From Bacillota bacterium (lineage in GTDB: Bacteria > Bacillota > Clostridia > Peptostreptococcales > Anaerovoracaceae), in assembly GCA_017619985.1 (NCBI GenBank), contig JAFZRG010000213.1, positions 1 through 5,286 of the forward strand: a stretch of 5,286 bases of DNA, read 5' to 3'. The notes below the pieces were generated by a model. The model was not told the origin of the DNA. It saw nothing but the letters and a program-made list of their open reading frames with translations, and ran no database searches. The stretch's first letter is position 1; the number at the start of each line of letters is the position of its first letter. Made by a program: the position numbers and the translations under genes. Positions 1 through 5,286 of this stretch are shown in pieces.

Positions 1-238
1 CAAGCGCCTGCAGAAGCTCGAGGAGATCGCGAACACGACGCCCGGCGTCGAAAAGTCCTTCGCCATCCAGGCGGGACGCGAGATCCGCATCATCGCCCGC
101 CCGGACGAAGTGTCCGACGACGCGATGGCGCTGCTGGCCAGAGAGATCTCCCAGAAGATCGAGAGCGAACTCGAATATCCGGGCCAGATCAAGGTGAACG
201 TCATCCGCGAGACCCGCGCGATCGACTACGCGAAATAA
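1..238 (+). CDS. rny: Ribonuclease Y, C-terminal end (5' truncated by window)
   Basis: This is the last 78 residues of RNase Y, the membrane-anchored endoribonuclease that starts mRNA decay in many Bacillota; reading begins at base 2 and stops at TAA 236-238. The C-terminal signature is very characteristic: a VEKSFAIQAGREIRII stretch, a PDEVSDDAM segment, LAREI, then an ELEYPGQIKVNVIRETRA run and a final DYAK. This is the conserved domain that follows the HD domain. The transmembrane helix, coiled coil, KH and HD domains lie outside the window and cannot be checked. The cysteine desulfurase gene starts 12 bases after the stop with no room for a promoter, so rny probably heads or belongs to the same transcript. 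Identity is secure from the conserved tail alone. Confidence 0.93.
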   Translation, partial: KRLQKLEEIANTTPGVEKSFAIQAGREIRIIARPDEVSDDAMALLAREISQKIESELEYPGQIKVNVIRETRAIDYAK

Positions 239-241
239 AAC

Positions 242-247
242 AGGAGA
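242..247 (+). promoter_or_regulatory. Ribosome binding site of cysteine desulfurase gene
   Basis: AGGAGA lies 3 bases before the ATG at 251 (4 if only AGGAG is counted), immediately after the rny stop codon. The spacing is short, but this is the only Shine-Dalgarno match in the gap, and it supports the ATG at 251 as the start. Confidence 0.7.
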
Positions 248-250
248 AGC

Positions 251-1411
251 ATGTTTGTATATCTAGACAACAGCGCTACTACCCAGGTGCGGCCCGAGGT
301 CGCGCAAATCATGGCAAAGACAATGACGGAGGATTTTGGAAATCCTTCGTCTTTGCATAGAATGGGCGTGAACGCGGAGAAGATCCTCAAGAAGGCGAGA
401 GCCCAGGTGGCTGCCGCGCTGAACGCCTCCCCGGACGAAGTGTTCTTCACGTCCTGCGGCACGGAAAGCGACGCGACGGTGCTGCGGGGCGTCTGGGAAA
501 GCCGCAAAAAGCAGGGCAGGCGCATCATCACCACCGCTGTGGAGCACCCGGCCATCCTGCGCAGCTGCGAAGCGCTCGCCAGAGAAGGCGCGGACGTAAT
601 CTATCTTCCGGTCAACCGCGACTGCACGTTCGATACGGACGCGCTGCGCGCCGCGCTGACCCCAGACACCATCCTGGTATCCGTCATGCACGTGAACAAC
701 GAAGCCGGCAGCATCATGCCGCTGGCCCAGATCCGCAGGGAGATCGACAAGGTGAACAAGGGCATCCTGTTCCACACCGACGCGGTCCAGTCCTTCGAGA
801 AACTGGATACGGACGTGCACAGGCTCGGCGTCGACATGCTCAGCCTGTCGGGTCACAAGATCCACGCCTGCAAGGGCATAGGCGCCCTGTACGTGAAGAA
901 AGGCCTGTACATCCAGCCCTTTATGCTGGGCGGCGGCCAGGAGAGCGGGTTCCGCTCCGGCACGGAGAACCTGCCCGCCATCGCGGGCCTGGGCGAAGCC
1001 GTGCGGCTGGCCGAGGCGAACAAGGCGGAGCGCATCGCGCATATCGCGGACGTCCGGAATTATCTGAAGCAGCTGCTGATGGAGAATATCGAAAACATCA
1101 CGGTCAACTCGCCCGAAGACGGCGTGTGTTCCGTGCTGAACGTCAGCTTCCTCGGCTGCCGCGGCGAAGTGCTGCTTCACACGCTCGAGCAGGACGAGAT
1201 CTACGTTTCCACGGGTTCCGCGTGTTCTTCCCACAAAAAGGGCAGCCACGTGCTGACCGCGATGGGACTGACGGACGAACAGATCGAAGGCGCCATCCGC
1301 TTCTCGTTCTGCGAGGACAATACGAGAGAGCAGATGGACTTCGTCTGCGAAAAACTGAAAGCTGCTGTCGCAAGCCAGAGGCGTCTGCGCAGCGCGTTCA
1401 AAAGGAAATAG
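251..1411 (+). CDS. nifS: Cysteine desulfurase (NifS/IscS class, ThiI partner)
   Basis: This is a PLP-dependent cysteine desulfurase of 386 residues, the usual length of the NifS/IscS group. It converts L-cysteine to alanine and holds the sulfur as a persulfide for transfer. The N-terminus has the family LDNSATT motif (5-11) and NPSS (31-34). EHP (98-100) contains the PLP-stacking histidine and is followed by HVNNEAG (147-153). HTDAVQS lies at 175-181, SGHK at 200-203 carries the PLP-binding Lys203, and RSGTEN lies at 235-240. The flexible loop STGSACSS (320-327) carries the catalytic Cys325. One oddity is TSCGTES at 67-73, where the family usually has glycine in place of Cys69. thiI follows after 3 bases, as in the nifZ-thiI pair of Bacillus subtilis, so tRNA 4-thiouridine synthesis is the likely main job. 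Fe-S cluster assembly is possible, but no iscU-like scaffold is visible. The symbol is generic; nifZ or iscS could also be used. Confidence 0.95.
   Translation: MFVYLDNSATTQVRPEVAQIMAKTMTEDFGNPSSLHRMGVNAEKILKKARAQVAAALNASPDEVFFTSCGTESDATVLRGVWESRKKQGRRIITTAVEHPAILRSCEALAREGADVIYLPVNRDCTFDTDALRAALTPDTILVSVMHVNNEAGSIMPLAQIRREIDKVNKGILFHTDAVQSFEKLDTDVHRLGVDMLSLSGHKIHACKGIGALYVKKGLYIQPFMLGGGQESGFRSGTENLPAIAGLGEAVRLAEANKAERIAHIADVRNYLKQLLMENIENITVNSPEDGVCSVLNVSFLGCRGEVLLHTLEQDEIYVSTGSACSSHKKGSHVLTAMGLTDEQIEGAIRFSFCEDNTREQMDFVCEKLKAAVASQRRLRSAFKRK
1403..1406 (+). promoter_or_regulatory. Ribosome binding site of thiI inside the desulfurase 3' end
   Basis: AGGA within an AAAAGGAAA run lies 8 bases before the thiI ATG at 1415, inside the last codons of the desulfurase gene. 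The stop and the next start are 3 bases apart, which suggests translational coupling of the sulfur donor and its acceptor enzyme. Confidence 0.65.
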
Positions 1412-1414
1412 AGC

Positions 1415-2623
1415 ATGGAAAACATCTATATCGTCCGCTGCGGCGAAAGCGCCCTCAAGGGTAAGAACAAGCCGTACTTCGAGCGTATGCTCGTGCAGCG
1501 GATCAAGAAGAATCTGAAGGAATTCGAAGGAGTCACCGTCGAGAGAGTCGACGGTCTCATCTTCGTGCGCACGCCGGAAGACGTGCCGGCGGATGACGTC
1601 CTGAAGAAGGCCTCTCGCGTGTTCGGCGTGGATTCCGTCAGCCCGGCGCAGGAAGTGGATATCGAAGGGCTCGACGCGGAAGCCGCCCTGAGCGCCATAG
1701 GCCAGGAAGCCGTCGCGTTCATGCTGCGCCAGATCGAAGAAAAAGGCATCAAAACCTTTAAAGTGGACGCGAAGCGCGGCGACAAGACGTTCGCCATCCA
1801 GTCCCCGGACATCGGCAAGCGCATCGGCGCCCGCATCCTCAAGGGCTGCAAGGTCCTGAAAGTCGACGTGCACGAACCGGACTGCAACCTCTACGTCAAC
1901 GTACGCAGGGGTTTCGCGTACATTTACGATAAAAAGGTCTCCGGCTACGGCGGACTGCCCCTCGGCACGAACGGCCGCGGCATGGTGCTGCTCTCGGGCG
2001 GCATCGATTCGCCGGTGGCGGCGTTCCTGATGGCACACCGCGGCATGTACGTGGAGGCGGTGCATTTCCACTCCTATCCGTACACGTCCGAGCGCGCGTT
2101 CGAGAAGGTGAAGGACCTCGCGGGCATCCTGACGGATTACTGCGGCCGCATCCGCATGTTCTCCGTCAACCTGCTGCCCATCCAGGAGCAGATCGTGCAG
2201 AACTGCCCCGAAGAAGAGACGACCATCCTGGTGCGCCGCTTCATGATGCGCATCGCCGAGGCGATCGCGAAAAGAGAAGGGGATCTGATGCTCATCACGG
2301 GCGAGAGCCTCGGGCAGGTCGCGAGCCAGACGGCGGCTTCTCTCGTGGTCACGGACGCGGCGGTCTCCCTGCCGGTCATGAGGCCCCTGATCGCCATGGA
2401 CAAGACCCAGATCATGGACATCGCCCGGGACATCGGAACGTTCGAAACGTCCATCCTGCCGTACGAGGACTGCTGCACCGTTTTCCTGCCGAAACACCCC
2501 GTGACCCAGCCGAAATTATCCCGCATCGAGGAGTCGGAAAGTCGGCTCGACGTGGAGAATCTCGTGCAGGCCGCGGTGGACTCCGCAGAATTGACAATTA
2601 TTTCGCAAAGGGAAGGGAATTGA
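1415..2623 (+). CDS. thiI: tRNA 4-thiouridine synthase ThiI, rhodanese-less form
   Basis: ThiI adenylates uridine 8 of tRNA with ATP and replaces the oxygen with sulfur from a cysteine desulfurase persulfide, giving 4-thiouridine, a near-UV sensor base. The protein has 402 residues. An N-terminal ferredoxin-like part contains the ALKGKN motif (13-18). The THUMP domain spans roughly 60-170. The PP-loop ATPase domain begins near 185 with SGGIDSP (194-200), and GESLGQVASQT lies at 296-306. Cys353-Cys354 in a PYEDCC context lie where E. coli ThiI has its catalytic Cys344. E. coli ThiI is about 80 residues longer because of a C-terminal rhodanese domain; that domain is absent here, as in B. subtilis. 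A direct handover of sulfur from the adjacent desulfurase is inferred. A role in thiamine thiazole formation is uncertain without the rhodanese part. The last ten or so codons (from about 2590) are AT-richer than the rest. Confidence 0.95.
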   Translation: MENIYIVRCGESALKGKNKPYFERMLVQRIKKNLKEFEGVTVERVDGLIFVRTPEDVPADDVLKKASRVFGVDSVSPAQEVDIEGLDAEAALSAIGQEAVAFMLRQIEEKGIKTFKVDAKRGDKTFAIQSPDIGKRIGARILKGCKVLKVDVHEPDCNLYVNVRRGFAYIYDKKVSGYGGLPLGTNGRGMVLLSGGIDSPVAAFLMAHRGMYVEAVHFHSYPYTSERAFEKVKDLAGILTDYCGRIRMFSVNLLPIQEQIVQNCPEEETTILVRRFMMRIAEAIAKREGDLMLITGESLGQVASQTAASLVVTDAAVSLPVMRPLIAMDKTQIMDIARDIGTFETSILPYEDCCTVFLPKHPVTQPKLSRIEESESRLDVENLVQAAVDSAELTIISQREGN

Positions 2624-2635
2624 GCCTCTAACCCC

Positions 2636-2664
2636 TTGCAAACTTTGTTAAAATATTGTTTAAT
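2636..2664 (+). promoter_or_regulatory. Putative sigma-A promoter of bcd-etfBA
   Basis: TTGCAA at 2636-2641 (4 of 6 matches to TTGACA) and TTTAAT at 2659-2664 (5 of 6 matches to TATAAT) are separated by 17 bases in the most AT-rich stretch of the gap. Transcription would start near 2671, leaving a leader of about 100 bases before bcd. The marked change in codon style between thiI and bcd fits a separate transcription unit starting here. The call rests on consensus matching only. Confidence 0.55.
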
Positions 2665-2666
2665 AA
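2645..2666 (+). promoter_or_regulatory. Imperfect palindrome overlapping the promoter (possible Rex-like operator)
   Basis: The half-sites TTGTTAA (2645-2651) and TTAATAA (2660-2666) form an inverted repeat with one mismatch pair (G2647 against T2664), separated by 8 bases and covering the spacer and -10 region. The left half equals the half-site of the NADH/NAD sensor Rex, which controls the crt-bcd-etfBA-hbd operon in several clostridia. The Rex consensus has a 4-base spacer, however, and the right half is degenerate. A repressor site is plausible from its position, but its identity is not established. The symmetry could also be a by-product of AT-rich promoter sequence. Confidence 0.3.
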
Positions 2667-2680
2667 GTATTGGAGGCAAC

Positions 2681-2724
2681 GCGCCCTCAGGGCAGGGAGC
2701 GCTGTCTTGTGCGCTGTTATTTTT
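2681..2724 (+). promoter_or_regulatory. Structured leader with alternative hairpins, candidate attenuator
   Basis: Three copies of self-complementary GCGC lie at 2681-2684, 2699-2702 and 2711-2714. The first two allow a hairpin of GCGCCCT with AGGGAGCGC, with one bulged A. The last two allow AGCGC (2698-2702) to pair with GCGCT (2711-2715) across an 8-base loop, followed by the U-rich run 2717-2724. Both hairpins need 2699-2702, so they exclude each other. A smaller hairpin, GCCC-TCA-GGGC (2683-2693), also fits. This layout resembles a terminator/antiterminator pair, but the second stem is only five base pairs. No known riboswitch class is recognised. Confidence 0.3.
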
Positions 2725-2757
2725 AGGACATAGTTAATATGGCCCTGTAGAAAATAT

Positions 2758-2764
2758 AAGGAGG
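2758..2764 (+). promoter_or_regulatory. Ribosome binding site of bcd
   Basis: AAGGAGG lies 7 bases before the ATG at 2772. It is close to a perfect anti-16S match at good spacing, which fixes the start and predicts strong translation. Confidence 0.85.
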
Positions 2765-2771
2765 CAAAAGA

Positions 2772-3911
2772 ATGAACTTTCAATTATCGAAAGAGCAAGA
2801 GAAAGTAAGAGAACTGGTAAGGAAATTTGCCCTTGCCGAAGTCGAACCCATCGCTGCCGACATCGATAAGGAACACAGATTCCCGAAGGAAAATGTCGAA
2901 AAGATGGCAAAGCTCGGTATGATGGGCATCCCGTTCCCTGCTGAATACGGCGGCGCAGGTTCCGACCACATCTCTTATGCGATCACCGTGGAGGAGCTGG
3001 CAAGAGTTTGCGCATCCACCGCTGTTATCGTTTCTGCTCACACTTCTCTGTGCTGCTGGCCGATCTTCAACTACGGCACGGACGAGCAGAAGGCAAAGTA
3101 CCTGCCCGACCTGCTCTCCGGCAAGAAGCTCGGCGCTTTCGGTCTGACCGAACCCAACGCGGGCACCGACGCATCCGGACAGCAGACCAAGGCTGTCGAC
3201 ATGGGCGACCACTGGCTGCTCAACGGCGCCAAGGTGTTCATCACCAACGGCGGCTATGCGGACACCTTCGTCATCTTCGCGATGACCGACAAGTCCAAGG
3301 GCAACCACGGCATTTCCGCTTTCATCGTCGAGAAGGGCTTCCCCGGATTCTCCATCGGCAAGACCGAGGATAAGATGGGTATCCACGCTTCTTCCACCAC
3401 CGAGCTGATCTTCGAAGACTGCATCGTTCCCAAGGAGAACCTGCTGGGCGAGATCGGCCAGGGCTTCAAGATCGCCATGTCCACGCTGGACGGCGGCCGT
3501 ATCGGCATCGCTTCCCAGGCTCTGGGCATCGCGCAGGGCGCTCTGGACGTCACCGTCGACTACATGAAGTCCAGAAAGCAGTTCGGCAAGTCCCTGAACA
3601 AGTTCCAGGCGCTGGCGTTCGAAGTTGCCGAAATGAAGACCCGCATCGAAGCGGCGAGACTCCTCGTTTACAGCGCAGCCTTCAAGAAGGACGCGCACCT
3701 GCCGTACTCCGTAGACGCCGCGATGGCGAAGTACTATGCAGCTGAGACCGCAATGTACGTCACCACCAAGGCTGTCCAGCTCCACGGCGGTTATGGTTAC
3801 ACCACCGACTATCCCGTTGAGCGCATGATGAGAGACGCAAAGATCACGGAGATCTACGAAGGAACCACCGAAGTCCAGAAGATGGTCATCTCCGGCGCTG
3901 TGTTCAAGTAG
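2772..3911 (+). CDS. bcd: Acyl-CoA dehydrogenase, butyryl-CoA dehydrogenase type
   Basis: This FAD enzyme of the short-chain acyl-CoA dehydrogenase family has 379 residues, near the 380 or so typical of bacterial Bcd. In fermenting clostridia it works as an enoyl-CoA reductase, taking electrons from ETF to turn crotonyl-CoA into butyryl-CoA. The N-terminal helical domain is about 1-120. Family signature 1 runs 124-136 (GLTEPNAGTD and following). The beta domain holds the FAD-contacting FITNGG (156-161). SRKQFGKSLNKFQ lies at 267-279, and signature 2 spans 336-355 starting QLHGGYGY. The catalytic base is Glu363 in IYEGT, the position used by short-chain enzymes. etfB follows after 20 bases, so the partner ETF is made from the same transcript. 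Neither crotonase nor hydroxybutyryl-CoA dehydrogenase is visible upstream. Other enoyl-CoA substrates (acryloyl-CoA, or caffeyl-CoA as for CarC) therefore cannot be excluded. Confidence 0.92.
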   Translation: MNFQLSKEQEKVRELVRKFALAEVEPIAADIDKEHRFPKENVEKMAKLGMMGIPFPAEYGGAGSDHISYAITVEELARVCASTAVIVSAHTSLCCWPIFNYGTDEQKAKYLPDLLSGKKLGAFGLTEPNAGTDASGQQTKAVDMGDHWLLNGAKVFITNGGYADTFVIFAMTDKSKGNHGISAFIVEKGFPGFSIGKTEDKMGIHASSTTELIFEDCIVPKENLLGEIGQGFKIAMSTLDGGRIGIASQALGIAQGALDVTVDYMKSRKQFGKSLNKFQALAFEVAEMKTRIEAARLLVYSAAFKKDAHLPYSVDAAMAKYYAAETAMYVTTKAVQLHGGYGYTTDYPVERMMRDAKITEIYEGTTEVQKMVISGAVFK

Positions 3912-3914
3912 GCT

Positions 3915-3922
3915 AAAGGAGG
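3915..3922 (+). promoter_or_regulatory. Ribosome binding site of etfB
   Basis: AAAGGAGG lies 9 bases before the ATG at 3932 and just after the bcd stop. It is a strong match, and there is no terminator hairpin in the 20-base gap, so bcd and etfB should be cotranscribed. Confidence 0.85.
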
Positions 3923-3931
3923 AAAGAAACA

Positions 3932-4744
3932 ATGAGAATTATCGTTTGCGCAAAGCAAGTACCGGATACCAGCGAAGTTAAGATCGATCCGAAGACCAAT
4001 CGTATCATCCGTGACGGCGTGCCCAGCATCCTCAACCCGGACGATGCAAACGCTCTGGAAGAAGCGCTGCTGCTGAAGGACAAGGAACCCGATACCGAAG
4101 TCATCGTCGTTTCCATGGGTCCCCCTCAGGCAAAGGACATGCTGATCGAATGCCTCGCGATGGGCGCGGATAAGTGCTATCTGCTGTCCGACAGAGCCGT
4201 AGGCGGTTCCGATACCTGGGCTACCTCCAATGCCGTTACTTCTCTGATCGAGAAGGTCGTCGAAGAAGTCGGTCCGTTCGACATGATCTTCGCCGGCAGA
4301 CAGGCTATCGATGGCGACACCGCACAGGTCGGTCCGCAGATCGCGGAAAAGATGCACCTGCCGCAGGTCACCTACGTACAGAAGTTCGAGATCTCCGACG
4401 ACAAGAAGGTCGTCACCGTCCAGAGACAGCTCGAAGACGGCTATGAGATCATCGAAGTTCCCACTCCCTGCATGCTCACCTGCATCAAGGAACTGAACAA
4501 CCCCAGATACATGACCGTATCCGGCATCGTCAAGGCTTGCAAAGCCGACGCTCCCATCTATGTCAAGAGCGCTAAGGACTGCGAATGCGACCTGACCAAG
4601 GTAGGCCTCGAGGCTTCCCCGACCGTCGTATTCCGTTCCTTCACACCGGCTCCGAAGGCACCCGGCCAGATCATCCAGGGCGAGGACGAGAGAACCCAGT
4701 CCCAGAACCTGCTGGCCAAGCTGAAGGAAAAGCACGCGATCTGA
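3932..4744 (+). CDS. etfB: Electron transfer flavoprotein beta subunit, bifurcating type
   Basis: This is the 270-residue beta subunit of the heterodimeric ETF, a soluble cytoplasmic protein. In bifurcating ETFs this subunit carries the FAD that is reduced by NADH. That flavin sends one electron to ferredoxin and one through the alpha-subunit FAD to the acyl-CoA dehydrogenase. The start is typical (RIIVCAKQVPDT, 2-13), followed by an NPDDANALEEAL segment (35-46) in the nucleotide-binding region. The GRQAIDGDTAQVGP loop (122-135) is the form found in NADH-using bifurcating ETFs; ordinary ETFs have a divergent version. PTPCMLTCIKELNNPRYM (177-194) is a conserved ETF-beta signature region. The gene sits between bcd and etfA, 21 bases before the latter. 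The bifurcating assignment is inferred from the motif and the neighbours. Confidence 0.93.
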   Translation: MRIIVCAKQVPDTSEVKIDPKTNRIIRDGVPSILNPDDANALEEALLLKDKEPDTEVIVVSMGPPQAKDMLIECLAMGADKCYLLSDRAVGGSDTWATSNAVTSLIEKVVEEVGPFDMIFAGRQAIDGDTAQVGPQIAEKMHLPQVTYVQKFEISDDKKVVTVQRQLEDGYEIIEVPTPCMLTCIKELNNPRYMTVSGIVKACKADAPIYVKSAKDCECDLTKVGLEASPTVVFRSFTPAPKAPGQIIQGEDERTQSQNLLAKLKEKHAI

Positions 4745-4750
4745 TGGTAG

Positions 4751-4757
4751 AAGGAGG
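4751..4757 (+). promoter_or_regulatory. Ribosome binding site of etfA
   Basis: AAGGAGG lies 8 bases before the ATG at 4766. It decides the start and therefore shows that the ferredoxin domain belongs to the etfA reading frame, not to a separate small gene. Confidence 0.85.
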
Positions 4758-4765
4758 ATACTAAA

Positions 4766-5286
4766 ATGGCAGTAGTAATTAATCAAGAATTATGCAAAGG
4801 TTGCAAGATCTGCGTCAAGAACTGCCCGTTCCAGGCGATCGACTTCGATGAAGCCACCAGAAAAGCGACCATCAACGAGAAGTGCACGGCTTGCTCCGTC
4901 TGCATTTCCAAGTGCCCGTTCAAGGCAATCACCAAGGACGAGAGCGACGAAGTCGATCTGTCCGCTTATAAGCACATCTGGGTCTTCGCCGAACAGAGAG
5001 ACGGCGAACTCATGGGCGTAGCGAAGGAACTGATCGCCTGCGGCCGCAGACTTTCCAGAGACATCTCCCCCGACACCAAGTGCTATGCGCTGCTCGTCGG
5101 CAACGGCCTGGACGCACTCGGCCAGGAAGCCATCGAGTGGGGCGCTGACGGCTCCATCCTCATCGAGAGCCCGCTGCTCGAGCACTTCAACACAGACGGC
5201 TACACCAAGGTCATCTGCGACGCGATCAAGGAATACAAGCCCGAGATCATCCTGTACGGCGCGACCCACATCGGCCGCGACCTGGC
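4766..5286 (+). CDS. etfA: Electron transfer flavoprotein alpha subunit with N-terminal 2x[4Fe-4S] ferredoxin domain (3' truncated by window)
   Basis: The first 173 complete codons of EtfA are present; the C-terminal FAD-binding domain lies beyond the window. Residues 1-58 form a bacterial-type ferredoxin domain. Cys10, Cys13, Cys16 and Cys20 make one C-x2-C-x2-C-x3-CP motif, and Cys40, Cys43, Cys46 and Cys50 make the second. By family rule, each cluster takes three cysteines from one motif and the last from the other. A short linker leads to the normal EtfA start near Trp72 (WVFAEQRDGEL), followed by an open alpha/beta domain up to YGATHIGRDLA. EtfA usually lacks the iron-sulfur part. The same fusion is known in CarE of the Acetobacterium woodii caffeyl-CoA reductase and in LctC of its lactate dehydrogenase complex. 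The extra clusters may relay low-potential electrons from the EtfB flavin to soluble ferredoxin. No frameshift separates the two domains. Confidence 0.93.
   Translation, partial: MAVVINQELCKGCKICVKNCPFQAIDFDEATRKATINEKCTACSVCISKCPFKAITKDESDEVDLSAYKHIWVFAEQRDGELMGVAKELIACGRRLSRDISPDTKCYALLVGNGLDALGQEAIEWGADGSILIESPLLEHFNTDGYTKVICDAIKEYKPEIILYGATHIGRDL

Noticed and set aside
1126..1464. Plus-strand open frame in another register inside the desulfurase gene
   Set aside because: It is an Arg-rich shadow frame overlapping the catalytic-loop coding region of the desulfurase, and no homology is recognisable.
263..2497. A 744-codon open frame on the minus strand opposite the desulfurase and thiI
   Set aside because: It is in exact register with both sense genes, so it only requires that they avoid TTA, CTA and TCA codons, which GC-biased codon use explains. 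Its translation is rich in His, Arg, Asp and Val, typical of antisense shadows, and shows no domain. It ends exactly at the CTA codon at 260-262.
2591..2620. Perfect TTGACA (2591-2596) as a -35 box inside the thiI 3' end
   Set aside because: No acceptable -10 box lies 16 to 18 bases downstream (best is GGGAAT). The TTGCAA/TTTAAT pair further on is better.
2605..2639. Imperfect hairpin GCAAAGGG with CCCCTTGC around the thiI stop codon as a terminator
   Set aside because: The stem has an internal A-C mismatch and a 19-base loop, and no run of T follows. It also overlaps the likely -35 box. It is too weak to call, so I see no convincing terminator for thiI.
2624..2771. Known riboswitch or T-box in the gap before bcd
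   Set aside because: At 148 bases with a leader of about 100 bases, it shows no T-box specifier/antiterminator sequence, and I do not recognise conserved cores of common riboswitches such as TPP, SAM, FMN or cobalamin.
2784..3932. Long minus-strand open frame opposite bcd
   Set aside because: It is in register with bcd and bounded by rare TTA codons of the sense strand. The product has low-complexity composition and no recognisable family.
3854..5269. Minus-strand open frames opposite etfB and etfA (3854-4786 and 4790-5269)
   Set aside because: They mirror strongly conserved sense genes, have no ribosome binding site supporting them, and the same codon bias explains them.

Overview
The window reads as a piece of chromosome from a strictly anaerobic, probably butyrate-forming member of the Clostridia (Bacillota), moderately GC-rich by eye. 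The evidence is an RNase Y tail, a NifS/ThiI pair of the Bacillota type (ThiI without a rhodanese domain), strong AGGAGG ribosome binding sites, and a butyryl-CoA dehydrogenase/electron-bifurcating ETF cluster. I cannot name a genus. All real genes lie on the + strand, and I see no mobile element, CRISPR array, tRNA or rRNA.

Region 1 (1-2623) is a tightly packed housekeeping run. It holds the 3' end of rny (RNase Y), a cysteine desulfurase 12 bases downstream, and thiI 3 bases after that. The desulfurase takes sulfur from cysteine as an enzyme persulfide. The short ThiI adenylates U8 of tRNA and transfers the sulfur to make 4-thiouridine. The two genes look translationally coupled and are probably read from a promoter upstream of the window.

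Region 2 (2624-2771) is the only real intergenic gap, 148 bases and AT-rich in its first third. It carries a plausible sigma-A promoter and an imperfect TTGTTAA-type palindrome overlapping that promoter, which resembles a Rex redox-sensor site but has the wrong spacing. The roughly 100-base leader has three GCGC blocks that can form mutually exclusive hairpins, a U-rich run, and a strong ribosome binding site.

Region 3 (2772-5286) is bcd, etfB and the first 173 codons of etfA. The dehydrogenase reduces an enoyl-CoA (most likely crotonyl-CoA) while the ETF splits NADH electrons between that substrate and ferredoxin. EtfA starts with a fused two-[4Fe-4S] ferredoxin domain, as in CarE of the caffeyl-CoA reductase of Acetobacterium woodii. 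The gene is cut by the window end. Codon choice in this operon differs from region 1 in a way that fits high expression.

Nothing here is clearly a new system. The points most worth a second look are the ferredoxin-fused bifurcating ETF and the structured, possibly redox-controlled leader in front of bcd.
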